Positions 1-9,233 of a stretch of DNA of 64,000 nt are shown here, one piece after another. Each line of letters opens with the position of its first letter. Positions within the stretch are counted from its first letter, which is position 1. The translations under genes were made by a program, and so were the position numbers. Under the pieces are notes generated by a model. The model ran no database searches. It had not been told where the DNA came from and worked only from the letters and a program-made list of their open reading frames with translations. The stretch is taken from contig QIAN01000065.1 in assembly GCA_003225005.1 (NCBI GenBank), forward strand, positions 1 to 64,000, given 5' to 3'. Source of the stretch: Acidobacteriota bacterium (GTDB lineage: Bacteria; Acidobacteriota; Terriglobia; Terriglobales; Acidobacteriaceae).

Positions 1-209
1 AACCATTGCCTGCAAGCAGAAAACCCACCTCCCGGTCAATTCTTTTCCGATCCCAAATGCGTTGCAAGACTTACCTAGCAGGCTCCCAGCCCTAAAACAC
101 TTGCTCCAAAACCCAGTAACTCTGCTGGAAAGAAGCTTTGCGAAATCGCTGTATAGAACCGTTTTAATATTGACATTTTCCCCCCTCACATAATCCAATA
201 GCCGCATTC

Positions 210-1595
210 ATGGAAACCGCCTCCGCTGCAGTTTCATCCTCGGCTCCACGTCTGCGCCGCACGCTCACCCTTTGGGACTTGATCTTCTACGGAATCGTTC
301 TCATCCAGCCCATCGCACCCGTGCCGCTCTATGGCGTTGCCCAGAAGCTTTCGGACGGCCACTTTGTCACAATCATTGTGATTGCCCTGTTCGCCATGCT
401 GATAACCGCCGTGAGCTACGGACGCATGGGTGCGCTATATCCGACGGCGGGTTCGGCCTACACCTACGTGGGCCGCGGGCTCAATCCGCACTTGGGATTT
501 CTGGCGGGCTGGGCGATGATCCTGGATTACCTGCTGCAGCCGCTCATCAACACGGTTTGGATTTCTACTGCGCTGCACGAGCGTTACCTGCCGCAGGTTC
601 CGTATATCGCGTGGGCGGCGCTCATCGCCGGGATCATGACCCTACTGAACCTCGCCGGAGTCAAGGCATCGGCGCGCGCCAACAAGGTGCTACTGGCGGT
701 GATGTCGGTGGTTGTGGCCTTCTTCGTCTGGCTCGCGATTCGCTACTTGTGGCATGGGCAAGGATGGGCTGGATTGTTATCGACTGAGCCGTTCTATGAC
801 CCCAAGACTTTTAATTCCCATCGCATCCTGACCGCGACTTCCTTCGCGGCGCTTACCTACATTGGTTTCGACGGCGTCACTACGCTCGCCGAAGACGTCG
901 AGAATCCCAAACGCAACGTCCTCCTGGCGGTTGTGCTGACCTGTATTTTTGCCGGTGTGTGCAGCGGGTTTGAAGCCTATCTAGGGGCACGCGTGTGGCC
1001 CGACTGGCACTCTTTTCCGAATCTTGAGACCGCCTTCATGGACATCTGTCGCCGGGTTGGAGGCCTTCTGCTGTTCAATGCCATGGGCGCGATCCTGATC
1101 GTCGCGGCCTTCGGCAGCGGATTGACCGGCACTCTGGGTGCCGCGCGCTTGCTGTTTGGCATGGGCCGCGATGGCGTTCTGCCCCGCAAGTTCTTCGGAT
1201 ACCTGAAGCCCGGCAGCAGCACGCCGACCTACAACATCCTTCTCATTGGCGGGCTGGCTTTCGCCGGGGCTGTCCTGCTCAACTACATCGGCAGCGCGTA
1301 CGAGCATGCCGGCGAACTGCTGAACTTCGGTGCATTCCTGGCGTTCATGGGAGTCAACTTCGCCTGTTTCTGGCAGTTTTCAATGTTGGCCAAGCCAGGC
1401 TACAAACGGAATCTCTTGCGCGACGCGATACTGCCGCTGATCGGTTTCGCTTTCTGTGGACTGATCTGGTGGAATCTGAACAGCTTGGCAAAAACAGTCG
1501 GTGGCATATGGTTCGCGGTCGGTTTGCTCTACGTTGGATACAAGACGAACTGGTTCCGGGCTGCGCCGGTGATGATCGACTTCAGCGACAATTAG
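210..1595 (+). CDS. APC-family amino acid/polyamine permease
   Basis: A 461-residue, almost entirely hydrophobic protein that fits the amino acid-polyamine-organocation (APC) transporter superfamily, usually 12 membrane helices and 450-500 residues. The first helix (about residues 18-41) follows a short polar N-terminus, and a helix containing YGRMGALYPTAGSAYTYVGR matches the conserved early region of APC permeases. A later stretch, TYIGFDGVTTLAEDVENPKR, is the typical cytoplasmic loop of this family. It probably imports an amino acid or amine with protons, but the substrate cannot be read from the sequence. It stands alone, with a 209-base leader in which nothing was recognised. Confidence 0.9.
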   Translation: METASAAVSSSAPRLRRTLTLWDLIFYGIVLIQPIAPVPLYGVAQKLSDGHFVTIIVIALFAMLITAVSYGRMGALYPTAGSAYTYVGRGLNPHLGFLAGWAMILDYLLQPLINTVWISTALHERYLPQVPYIAWAALIAGIMTLLNLAGVKASARANKVLLAVMSVVVAFFVWLAIRYLWHGQGWAGLLSTEPFYDPKTFNSHRILTATSFAALTYIGFDGVTTLAEDVENPKRNVLLAVVLTCIFAGVCSGFEAYLGARVWPDWHSFPNLETAFMDICRRVGGLLLFNAMGAILIVAAFGSGLTGTLGAARLLFGMGRDGVLPRKFFGYLKPGSSTPTYNILLIGGLAFAGAVLLNYIGSAYEHAGELLNFGAFLAFMGVNFACFWQFSMLAKPGYKRNLLRDAILPLIGFAFCGLIWWNLNSLAKTVGGIWFAVGLLYVGYKTNWFRAAPVMIDFSDN

Positions 1596-1599
1596 AAAT

Positions 1600-1741
1600 T
1601 GTTGATTGTTGAAATTTTGATGGTTGACTGAAAATCAACTGCATACGGATCCAAAGCCGATCTTGGGCAGCTCAAGATGGCTCGGAGGGCCGTGGAAGTT
1701 TGAATGGCTCAATTACCCGATTACCCAATTACCAATTTCCA
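1600..1741. repeat. AT-rich intergenic low-complexity repeats
   Basis: The gap between the convergent permease and glycosidase genes has two AT-rich near-tandem stretches: TTGTTGATTGTTGAAATTTTG-like sequence near 1600-1635 and ATTACCCGATTACCCAATTACC-like sequence near 1712-1735. The surrounding genes are GC-rich, so this composition stands out. No terminator hairpin with a T-run is visible. Confidence 0.4.
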
Positions 1742-4486
1742 TCACTCCACGTTCCAGCCGCTGACTTCTACTACAGGCTTCGACGCGCCCAGTTCACTGG
1801 CCCGGTAGGTCGCGGTCACTTCGCGCTTCTCACCCGGAAGCAGCGAAATGTAGTTGTCCTGCCAGATCACTGGAAGAATTTCGTCACGGTGTGAGCCCTT
1901 ATCCACTTTAAGTCGCACGAAGAAGGCGAGACTCTTGCTCGGATTCGTCAATGTCACGTGCGTGACCGCTTCTTCACCCTTGTGTTCAGTTCGCTCGGTC
2001 ACGTTCAACTTAACCTTGGGCAACTGTGAAAGAGCGCTGTAGTCGGCGTACGATTCCGTCGGCGTCATCCACCAGTTCGACTTCGCCCAGTCCAGGGTCT
2101 CAGGCTTCGTAGACAACCAGTAAAAGTTCGAGCCGACGAGCTTGCCCGTGGAATCTTCCAACCGCAACACAACAAAGTAAGTCGGACTCAGCCCAGACAC
2201 ATCCGGCAGCGTCAAGATCTTCGCCGTGCTGTCCGCGGCAGCGTCCAGCGGATTTTCCTGCGAGAACTTCTCGGTCGCGTCGAGGTTGTATACCTTGGTT
2301 GTGAGCTTCAGACCTTTGACGTCCTGATACTGGCTGCTCACCACCCAAATGGCATGGTCATCGTAGCCATAGATCGGATGTAGCGCTTCCATCGCTCTCT
2401 TAGAACCAAAGTAGCCGCCCCCCGGACGCAAATAATAATCGTACAAATGCCAAATCATCGAGGGCCAGGCATTGTTAAGCATCCATTGAATCACGCCCGT
2501 CGCTTCGTACTTATTCCGGCTGTAGGCTTCATACATGGCACGAACGCCTTCGTAGGTCATCAACTGCGACTTGAAGGCGAAATCTTCCGCGCTGTCAGCC
2601 TCCCCGTAGCGACGAGTGAGCGCCTCATTAAAAACTTGGATGGTCTTGAACTCTCCGCCGCCGGCATGGAAGTTCCACACGTCGTCGATTGGCCATAGAT
2701 GATCTTTGCCCACCATGGCGCCAATGCTTTCGATGGGCGGAACTGCCGGCCCCATGCTGGTTTCCGTGTTGAAGCCGTACGCTCCGCCGCAGCCGCCAGG
2801 ATTGCACTTCTTACGGCCGGGCTGGCCCTGAACCGTGTCCTGTTCCCAATAGGCGGGGGCTACGTACTCATACGGGCCCGTCATTTTGACGCCACTGTCG
2901 CCGGTAACCGAAGTCGGTTTTCCCGTGGCGGAAGACACTACGGGATTCGGCCACAGCAGTTGCTTCTCGATGCTCAAATACATCTGCTCGACATCGGGCG
3001 GAGGTGGATTATCGCTGCCGTTGAGCCACATCACCAAACTAGGATGGCTGCGCAATCGGTAAATCTGGTCACGCAGAGATTGTTGGGCGATCTCAAAGTC
3101 CGCCGGCTTCCACCGTGGCCAGCGCTCCCAGAAATCGCAGCAGCACCATCCGGCCATCACCAGAATTCCTTGCTGGTCCGCCAGGTCGAGAAACTCTTGC
3201 GTTTCCAGCTTGCCTTCCAGACGGATCGTATTTAGCCCCATGTCCCGAACATAGAGAAGTTCATCCCGCAGCCGTTGCGACTTCTCGCGCAGCATCATAT
3301 CGGGCGACCAGCCGCCGCCGCGCAGCAGGATGTTCTTGCCATTGATGTGGAAGGCGCGCCCACCTGTCGCGTTCAGCTCAGAGGTCACCTCCCGAATTCC
3401 AAACTTGCTGGAAGAGCTGTCGCTAACCACGCCGTTGATTTCAAATTCCATCGTGAGCGGGTACAGGTCAGGCGTCCCCATCTGTGCCGGCCACCATATC
3501 CTCGGATTCGAAAAGTTAAGCTGCTGAAATTGATCGGGCGTGAAGGTGACGTCTTGGCTTTGGTTCGGAGAGAGCTCGACTTCGCGCTCGAACCTAACGT
3601 CTTCAATCTTGCCCTTAATGGTCCCTTTGACGGTTTGACCGGTGGCGTTTTTCAGTTGCGCAGTCACCGTCAGGTGAGCTTGGTCGGTAGCTGGCAAATC
3701 AAGTTTGGACACCACGGTGGCATAACGCAGAGCGACCGGGCCGCTGGTGGTGAGATAAACCTCACCCCACAGGCCCATGTTTTTGTCCGGAGGCGCCGGG
3801 TTCCAGTCAACGAAGGTAATGGCGAGATCATTTTCCGTCGGTGCGAAGGCTTGTACCGCGAGAACATTCCCCGCGCCCATTTTCACAGCATCGGTGACGT
3901 TGAACTCGTATGTCCGCCACGCTCCGGCCACGTCATCGGAACTGGCGATCGGTTTACCATTCAGCCAGATATTGGCGCGGTAGTTGATGCCCTTGAAATT
4001 CAGCCAAACAGTTTTGCCTTTATATGCGGCAGGAACGAGAAATGCTTTGCGATACCACCATGAGGCTGCATAGGGGCTGTCGGGTGTCATCGGGATATTA
4101 GAAAAATTTCCGCCGATGGGATAAGTCACGCCCGGGAACTGCCGCAGATTCATGCTGAAGAAAGGATCGGGCAGCGTCTTATCCTTCACCAGCGCGGCCA
4201 CCACGGTGGTGGGCACGGTGGCGTGGTGCCAACCGTTAGGAACGAACTTCGCCGTGGAGATGGCCTTCCCATTGGCCTTGACCTTCAGGGAAGTTTGCAA
4301 CGTCCAGCCTTCGCGCAGCGGCAGTTTGTTCTGGCCAGCGCTCAGGGCACGTCGCGTACCTTGCGGCGTCCCTGCGGTGGAGACCTGAGCCGACACCAGG
4401 CTTGGGCGGATAAGTAAGCCAGCGGCTATTGAGGCAATCGTAATACGCAGGATTGTGCAGGCGCCATGGAGCTTTCCCAGGTTCAT
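1742..4486 (-). CDS. Secreted GH2 exo-beta-D-glucosaminidase-like glycosidase
   Basis: A 914-residue protein with an N-terminal signal sequence (about residues 1-33, ending LVSAQ), so it is exported. The order is a GH2 sugar-binding jelly roll (about 55-250), Ig-like domain (250-365), TIM barrel (365-700) and C-terminal beta domains. WLNGSDN (D492) and GFNTETS (E575) correspond to the acid/base Asp and nucleophile Glu of CsxA-type exo-beta-D-glucosaminidases, a GH2 branch that uses Asp rather than Glu as acid. The IQWMLNNAWPS motif near 666 is also typical. Likely role: removal of glucosamine or a related sugar from the non-reducing end of chitosan-like or plant oligosaccharides. Beta-mannosidase activity is an alternative. 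A LacI-type operator lies 62 bases upstream. Confidence 0.88.
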   Translation of the reverse strand: MNLGKLHGACTILRITIASIAAGLLIRPSLVSAQVSTAGTPQGTRRALSAGQNKLPLREGWTLQTSLKVKANGKAISTAKFVPNGWHHATVPTTVVAALVKDKTLPDPFFSMNLRQFPGVTYPIGGNFSNIPMTPDSPYAASWWYRKAFLVPAAYKGKTVWLNFKGINYRANIWLNGKPIASSDDVAGAWRTYEFNVTDAVKMGAGNVLAVQAFAPTENDLAITFVDWNPAPPDKNMGLWGEVYLTTSGPVALRYATVVSKLDLPATDQAHLTVTAQLKNATGQTVKGTIKGKIEDVRFEREVELSPNQSQDVTFTPDQFQQLNFSNPRIWWPAQMGTPDLYPLTMEFEINGVVSDSSSSKFGIREVTSELNATGGRAFHINGKNILLRGGGWSPDMMLREKSQRLRDELLYVRDMGLNTIRLEGKLETQEFLDLADQQGILVMAGWCCCDFWERWPRWKPADFEIAQQSLRDQIYRLRSHPSLVMWLNGSDNPPPPDVEQMYLSIEKQLLWPNPVVSSATGKPTSVTGDSGVKMTGPYEYVAPAYWEQDTVQGQPGRKKCNPGGCGGAYGFNTETSMGPAVPPIESIGAMVGKDHLWPIDDVWNFHAGGGEFKTIQVFNEALTRRYGEADSAEDFAFKSQLMTYEGVRAMYEAYSRNKYEATGVIQWMLNNAWPSMIWHLYDYYLRPGGGYFGSKRAMEALHPIYGYDDHAIWVVSSQYQDVKGLKLTTKVYNLDATEKFSQENPLDAAADSTAKILTLPDVSGLSPTYFVVLRLEDSTGKLVGSNFYWLSTKPETLDWAKSNWWMTPTESYADYSALSQLPKVKLNVTERTEHKGEEAVTHVTLTNPSKSLAFFVRLKVDKGSHRDEILPVIWQDNYISLLPGEKREVTATYRASELGASKPVVEVSGWNVE

Positions 4487-4547
4487 GCTTCTCTCTTCAA
4501 AGGCGGGGATTCAGTCCAAAGACTGAGAACATTGGATAACACGTTTA

Positions 4548-4561
4548 TTGATACGTTTCAA
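4548..4561. promoter_or_regulatory. LacI-family operator candidate
   Basis: TTGATACGTTTCAA is an inverted repeat centred on CG with one mismatched pair. This is the classic form of LacI/GalR-family operators. It lies 62 bases upstream of the start of the GH2 glycosidase gene, where a sugar-responsive repressor would act. The rest of the 319-base gap between that gene and the next small ORF contains nothing else recognised. No LacI-type regulator is encoded in the window, so the regulator would be elsewhere. Confidence 0.6.
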
Positions 4562-4805
4562 TAGAGAGCCTTTTCGCTTGCTGAAACGCCGCTATCTTGG
4601 GGGGTGTCGGCTCCGCGGTGGAGCGTCGATGAAACGGCGAGCCTGCCGGGCAAGGGGTTTACAGTAGATGCTCAGCTACGGCGCTCAATGAGGAATACTA
4701 CGGTATGTGCGGTATCGCACATAATCTGCCAGTTCGCTATTTTGGGTTAAGCATTCAGCTACATATTGGCAGGTTGCCACTCCGCCGCGAGAGAGAGGTC
4801 TACTC

Positions 4806-4979
4806 ATGAAAGGCGAACAGATTCAGGCCGAAATGATCCAATTGCTCAAACAACAAACCGAAGCTGTTGAGAAGGAAGTTTTTGGCGACTTAACCGATGC
4901 GGAAGAGCAGGAGTACGGTGAGCGAAAAGAACGCATCTCCGAGCTGCAAACCAAGCTTCACATTAAGCCCACCGTGTAG
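4806..4979 (+). CDS. Small charged helical protein, 57 aa
   Basis: Not recognised. It starts MKGEQIQAEMIQLLKQQ, is rich in Glu, Gln and Lys, has no Cys, Trp or hydrophobic membrane segment, and is predicted by composition to be mostly amphipathic helix, possibly a short coiled coil. A purine-rich ribosome binding site (GAGAGAGAGG, about 4788-4799) precedes the ATG. It lies alone between the divergent GH2 gene and ppiD. Codon composition looks like that of neighbouring genes, which supports real coding, but function is unknown. Confidence 0.55.
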   Translation: MKGEQIQAEMIQLLKQQTEAVEKEVFGDLTDAEEQEYGERKERISELQTKLHIKPTV

Positions 4980-5017
4980 AGCCGCGCACTATTTAGCCGT
5001 AACCGTCCGATTCTGAA

Positions 5018-5036
5018 TCAGAGCAGCGCGCTCTGA
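5018..5036 (+). terminator. Hairpin after the 57-aa ORF
   Basis: TCAGAGC-AGCGC-GCTCTGA is a perfect 7-bp stem with a 5-nt loop, 38 bases after the small ORF. It is followed by C-rich rather than T-rich sequence, so it is at best a weak or factor-dependent terminator. Confidence 0.3.
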
Positions 5037-5060
5037 CCCCCTTCCGCCGTGACCTTGGTT

Positions 5061-5066
5061 TATAAT
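5061..5066 (+). promoter_or_regulatory. Candidate -10 box for the PpiD-like gene
   Basis: A perfect TATAAT lies 35 bases before the ATG at 5102. No good -35 hexamer is seen at the right distance. A GGAG ribosome binding site at about 5089-5092 follows it. Confidence 0.35.
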
Positions 5067-5101
5067 TTGGAATTCAGCTTGCATCGCTGGAGTGACAAGA
5101 A

Positions 5102-7087
5102 ATGATTCGTTTTCTGCAAACCCAAGGGCCGGCCAAGAAAATCATCTTGAGCGGCATTCTGCTTGTGATCTGCGCCGCCATGGTCATCGCATTTATTCCC
5201 GGTGGCCTTGGATCGGATTTGATGGGCGCCCCGGGTAAGGGAGTCGTGGCCAAGGTTGATGGCGGAGACGTTACTGTCGAACAGGTGCGTCAGGCTACCC
5301 AACAAATGGTGCGCCAGCAGATGCCCCAGGGCAACTCGGCCAACATGTCGATGCTCCTTCCGTTCTTCGCACAGCGGGCTGCCGACCAGTTGATCACCCG
5401 GCAGGCGCTGGTCTCCGAAGCCGAGCATTTGGGACTTCGCGTTACGCCGCAGGAAGTGCAGGATGATCTTCAGCACGGCCGCTATGCGGCAACGTTTTTC
5501 CCAGGTGGAAATTTCATCGGCAAGGGAGAGTACGAAGACATGCTGGCGCGCGCCAACCTGACACCTCTGATCTTCGAGGAAGAAGTCCGCAAAGAAGTAC
5601 TCCTCGAGAAGCTGCGAGCGCTCGTCTCCGGTAGCGCTTCGGTGAGTGACGACCAAATTCACCAGCAATTCGTCAAAGAAAATAGCAAGGTGAAGTTCGA
5701 ATACGCCATCATAAAACAGGATGATCTGCGCAAGGGCCTACATCCGACGGATGCTGAATTGAAGGCGTTCTACGAGAGTCACAAGGCGCAGTACAACAAT
5801 TCCATCCCGGAAAAACGGAAGGTCAAGTATGCAGCCGTAGATCTCGGCAAGATTCAGAGCGGAATCCAGATCTCGCACGGCGATTTCGAGGCTTATTACG
5901 ACCAGCACCGGGACCAGTACCGCGTCGATCAGCAGGCCAAGGTAAGCCACATCTTGATTAAGACTCCGCTGGCCGGGCCCGGCGGCAAAGTAGACGAGAA
6001 AGGCGTGGCCGATGCGCAGCATCGCGCCGAAGATTTGCTTAAGCAATTGAAGGCTGGCGCGAAGTTTGAAGATCTCGCGAAGAAATATTCTGAAGATCCG
6101 GGCAGCGCCAAAGAAGGCGGTTCTCTGGGTTGGATCGGCAAGGGCCGCACGGTTCCAGAGTTTGAGAAAGCAGCGTTCTCCCAGCCCAAAGGACAGATCG
6201 GTGATTTGGTGAAGAGCAGCTACGGGTTTCACATTATCCGCGTCGACGACCGCCAGGATGCTCACATGAAGACCCCCGACGAGGTCAAAGACCAGATCGA
6301 GCCGCTGCTGAAACAGCAGAAGGCGCAGCAGATCGCACAGAAGCAGGCGGAAGCCTTGCTCAATCAGGCCCGCACCGAAGGACTGGATGCCGCGGCCGCA
6401 GCCAAAGGAGTGCCGGTCATCACGTCGGATTTCGTGGGCCGTAAAGACCTCCTGCCCGGTCTCGGACCGGCGACCCAATTCCTGGATGCGGTTTTTGCCG
6501 CCACCGAAAAGTCGCCGCCCGACATGGCCCCGGTGTCGCAAGGATTCGCGGTGTTCCAGCTGCTGGCGGTGAAGCCTCCTTCTACGCCAAGCTTCGAGGA
6601 AATTCGCACGAAGCTGGAAGACGAATTTAAGAATGAGCGCTCGCGCAACTTACTCTCGCAGAAAGCTCAGGAACTCTCCGATCGCGCTAAGGCCTCACAC
6701 GACTTGAAGAAGGCCGCGAAAGAGCTGGGTGCGACCGTAAAAACCAGCGATTTCGTTCTGCCCGATGGCCAAGTTCCTGACATTGGATCGATGACCGGCC
6801 AGGCCTCGGTTGCATTCAGCATGAAGCCGGGAGAGATCAGCGGGCCCATCAATAGCGGCTCGAACGGGGTCGTGATCTCGGTGCTGGAGAGCCAAAAGCC
6901 CAACGACGCCGACTTCAACGCCAAACGTGACCAGATCCGGGACTCTCTCCTGCAAAACAAGCAGCAGGAACTCTTCGGGCTCTTTATTTCCAATTTGCGT
7001 GACCAGATGCAGAAGTCGGGAAAAATCAAAATCAATCAGGAAGAAATGAAAACGCTGACCCGCTCCGCCAGCGAAGAGGGAATGTAA
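5102..7087 (+). CDS. PpiD/SurA-like membrane-anchored peptidyl-prolyl isomerase
   Basis: A 661-residue protein with one N-terminal membrane helix (about residues 14-34), then a SurA/PpiD-type helical chaperone region (about 45-200), a parvulin domain (about 279-383, from VSHILIK to YGFHIIRVDD) and a second chaperone/degenerate parvulin region up to about 640. This is the layout of PpiD, an inner-membrane-anchored periplasmic foldase that assists newly exported proteins; the usual length is 620-660. The parvulin blocks GGSLGWIGKG and PEFEKAAF are well kept, so isomerase activity is plausible. A GGAG ribosome binding site supports the start. It is 26 bases from malQ, with no obvious functional link. 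Confidence 0.9.
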   Translation: MIRFLQTQGPAKKIILSGILLVICAAMVIAFIPGGLGSDLMGAPGKGVVAKVDGGDVTVEQVRQATQQMVRQQMPQGNSANMSMLLPFFAQRAADQLITRQALVSEAEHLGLRVTPQEVQDDLQHGRYAATFFPGGNFIGKGEYEDMLARANLTPLIFEEEVRKEVLLEKLRALVSGSASVSDDQIHQQFVKENSKVKFEYAIIKQDDLRKGLHPTDAELKAFYESHKAQYNNSIPEKRKVKYAAVDLGKIQSGIQISHGDFEAYYDQHRDQYRVDQQAKVSHILIKTPLAGPGGKVDEKGVADAQHRAEDLLKQLKAGAKFEDLAKKYSEDPGSAKEGGSLGWIGKGRTVPEFEKAAFSQPKGQIGDLVKSSYGFHIIRVDDRQDAHMKTPDEVKDQIEPLLKQQKAQQIAQKQAEALLNQARTEGLDAAAAAKGVPVITSDFVGRKDLLPGLGPATQFLDAVFAATEKSPPDMAPVSQGFAVFQLLAVKPPSTPSFEEIRTKLEDEFKNERSRNLLSQKAQELSDRAKASHDLKKAAKELGATVKTSDFVLPDGQVPDIGSMTGQASVAFSMKPGEISGPINSGSNGVVISVLESQKPNDADFNAKRDQIRDSLLQNKQQELFGLFISNLRDQMQKSGKIKINQEEMKTLTRSASEEGM

Positions 7088-7113
7088 CGCGCGTAAGCGC
7101 GGACGCACTCAGC

Positions 7114-8646
7114 ATGTCTTTTGCGCGCGCCTCAGGCATTCTTTTGCATCCCACGTCGTTGCCTTCGCGCGGCGGCATTGGTGACTTCGGCCCAGCTGCC
7201 TATCAGTTCGTCGATTTTCTTGCCAGTGCCCGCCAGGGAATCTGGCAAATTCTTCCGCTAGGTCCCATCGGTTTTGGAAACTCACCTTATTCGGCGACCT
7301 CGGCGTTTGCTGGAAACCCACTTTTGATCAGCCTGGAGCGGCTCGCCGAGCATGGCTGGATTGGACCCGAGAAACTCGCCGGTCTCTCCGCCGATTCGCG
7401 CTTCGTGGAGTACGATCAGGTTTTCCTCCGCAAGATGCCGCTGTTGTTCGAGGCGGCGCGACATTTCGTGGCTTCGGCAGCCGACGCCGAGCGTGAGCGC
7501 TTCACCGGTTTCCGGCACGAGAATGCCTGGTGGCTTGAGGATTTCGTTCTCTTCGATGCTCTGCGCGCTCGATACAAGTTACAGAGTTGGAACCAGTGGC
7601 CGCACGAGTTAGCTCATCGCCATCCCGCAGCGCTAAAACAGGCGCGCCAGGAATTGGCAGACGACGTCGCCATTCGCGTCGCTCTGCAGTTCGCCTTTGA
7701 TGAGCAGTGGCGGGCCTTGCGTCACTATTGTGCCGAACGCTCGATTCGCATCGTTGGCGATGTAGCAATCTTTGTCAACTACGACAGCGCCGACGTCTGG
7801 ACCAACCGCGAACTGTTCCGTCTGGATGAGGATCTGAATCCGGAAGTGGTGGCGGGTGTTCCTCCAGATTTTTTCAGCAAGACGGGACAGCGCTGGGGCA
7901 ACCCTCTTTACCGCTGGGACAAGCTGAAGGCGTCGGGCTACGAATGGTGGATCAGGCGTCTGCAATGGGCGACGCGCAACTGCGACTACATCCGGCTTGA
8001 TCATTTTCGTGGCTTCGATCAGTTCTGGGAAATTCCAGCTTCCGACCCAACCGCTGTCAATGGTTCCTGGGTCGATGGTCCCCGTGACAATTTCTTCGAC
8101 GCCATTCGCGCTGCTCTGGGCGGCCTGCCTTTCTTTGCTGAAGATCTCGGACACATCACGCCCGAAGTTCACGCTCTGCGGAAGCGGTTGCAGATTCCGG
8201 GCATGGCGGTTCTCCAGTTTGGGTTTGGAAATGAAGGCGCGCACATGTATTTGCCGCATCGTTGCGCGGCCGACAAGGTCATCTATACCGGCACCCACGA
8301 TAACGACACTACCGTGGGCTGGTGGAATTCAGGCGCCGCCGAGCACGAGCGCCGTAACGCGGAAGCCTACGTAGGACGTTGCGACAACGGCATCCACTGG
8401 GCCTTCATTCGCGCGGCGCAGGTATCCCCGGCCAGCCTTTGCATCCTTCCGCTGCAAGATGTTCTGGGTCTGGGCAGCGAGGCTCGCATGAATACTCCAA
8501 GCCTGCATGGTGGAAACTGGAAGTGGCGCTATGCCCCGGCCGCGCTCACGGCTGAATTGGCCGGCAAGCTCGCGCATCTCGCCGAAATGACTGACCGCTT
8601 GCCTGAAGCGCTGCCTGTCCTTTCCGATGAGAAGTTCGCAGCGTAA
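7114..8646 (+). CDS. malQ: 4-alpha-glucanotransferase (amylomaltase)
   Basis: A 510-residue GH77 enzyme that transfers alpha-1,4-glucan segments between maltodextrins in the cytoplasm, in glycogen or maltose turnover. The three GH77 catalytic carboxylates are present: nucleophile D296 in RLDHFRGF, acid/base E343 in FFAEDLG and D396 in GTHDNDT. The N-terminus (GILLHPTSLPSRGGIGDFG) is the family signature, and the length matches bacterial MalQ (about 500). The ATG start is preceded only by a weak ribosome binding site and may depend on read-through from the upstream gene 26 bases away. Confidence 0.96.
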   Translation: MSFARASGILLHPTSLPSRGGIGDFGPAAYQFVDFLASARQGIWQILPLGPIGFGNSPYSATSAFAGNPLLISLERLAEHGWIGPEKLAGLSADSRFVEYDQVFLRKMPLLFEAARHFVASAADAERERFTGFRHENAWWLEDFVLFDALRARYKLQSWNQWPHELAHRHPAALKQARQELADDVAIRVALQFAFDEQWRALRHYCAERSIRIVGDVAIFVNYDSADVWTNRELFRLDEDLNPEVVAGVPPDFFSKTGQRWGNPLYRWDKLKASGYEWWIRRLQWATRNCDYIRLDHFRGFDQFWEIPASDPTAVNGSWVDGPRDNFFDAIRAALGGLPFFAEDLGHITPEVHALRKRLQIPGMAVLQFGFGNEGAHMYLPHRCAADKVIYTGTHDNDTTVGWWNSGAAEHERRNAEAYVGRCDNGIHWAFIRAAQVSPASLCILPLQDVLGLGSEARMNTPSLHGGNWKWRYAPAALTAELAGKLAHLAEMTDRLPEALPVLSDEKFAA

Positions 8647-8687
8647 ACTTCTGCCTGATTCGCTGTGATTTGGTAGTGTTCGCGGAC

Positions 8688-9182
8688 TTACTTGTCGGCT
8701 CGTAGCCGAGTTGCCGGAGTGGGCAGGATGCAGGTGTCAACGGCGCCTTTCAGTGCGATCTCTAAGCCCGCCCCCAACGCCCCAAGTTCCTCTGGTGGCA
8801 GCAGTTCTTGCATGCGCTCGAAAAGCCGGCGCTCTTCTTTCCGAATATGAGAGGAGAGACGCTTCGCAAACGCCAGCAGGTTCGTCGCAGACAGAGCATG
8901 AACTTCCGCTTGAGCAAATTCTTTCCGCAGAGCTGCGTGTTCAACCATCAGTTCTTCAACCACAGGAATCAGTTCCGCAAACTTGCGCGCACCAGGGAAG
9001 AGTAGATCCTCTTCCGCTGCGAAGTGGACTTTTATTTCCTGCTGGAAGTGCTGCGTAATCTCATCCTGCCAAGCATCGAGATGGGCATCTTCAATGGGCG
9101 ATGCCCGGTCAATGCGTACGCATAAAGCCAGCGCGTGCTGGTGTTGACGGGAAAGCGGAACTAAACTCTTGTTGCGCAACAT
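8688..9182 (-). CDS. Hemerythrin HHE-domain protein
   Basis: A 164-residue, all-helical cytoplasmic protein with the hemerythrin-like (HHE) di-iron ligand pattern: H14/H16 in SRQHQH, H53-xxx-E57 in VHFAAEE, H82 in VEHAALR and H112-xxx-E116 in HIRKEE. Such proteins bind a non-haem di-iron centre and act in oxygen or nitric oxide sensing, storage or iron-sulfur repair. Which of these applies here cannot be seen. It is convergent with malQ and 51 bases downstream of the HAD gene on the same strand, so the two may be co-transcribed. Confidence 0.85.
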   Translation of the reverse strand: MLRNKSLVPLSRQHQHALALCVRIDRASPIEDAHLDAWQDEITQHFQQEIKVHFAAEEDLLFPGARKFAELIPVVEELMVEHAALRKEFAQAEVHALSATNLLAFAKRLSSHIRKEERRLFERMQELLPPEELGALGAGLEIALKGAVDTCILPTPATRLRADK

Positions 9183-9233
9183 GTGTTGGCCTGCCTGTGG
9201 TGAGTTCGACAGGCTCGGGCCAACGGCAGCATC

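Noticed and set aside
272-787. 171-residue plus-strand ORF inside the APC permease gene
   Set aside because: Alternative-frame shadow with an Arg/His/Gly-rich composition; the permease frame has the clear family motifs.
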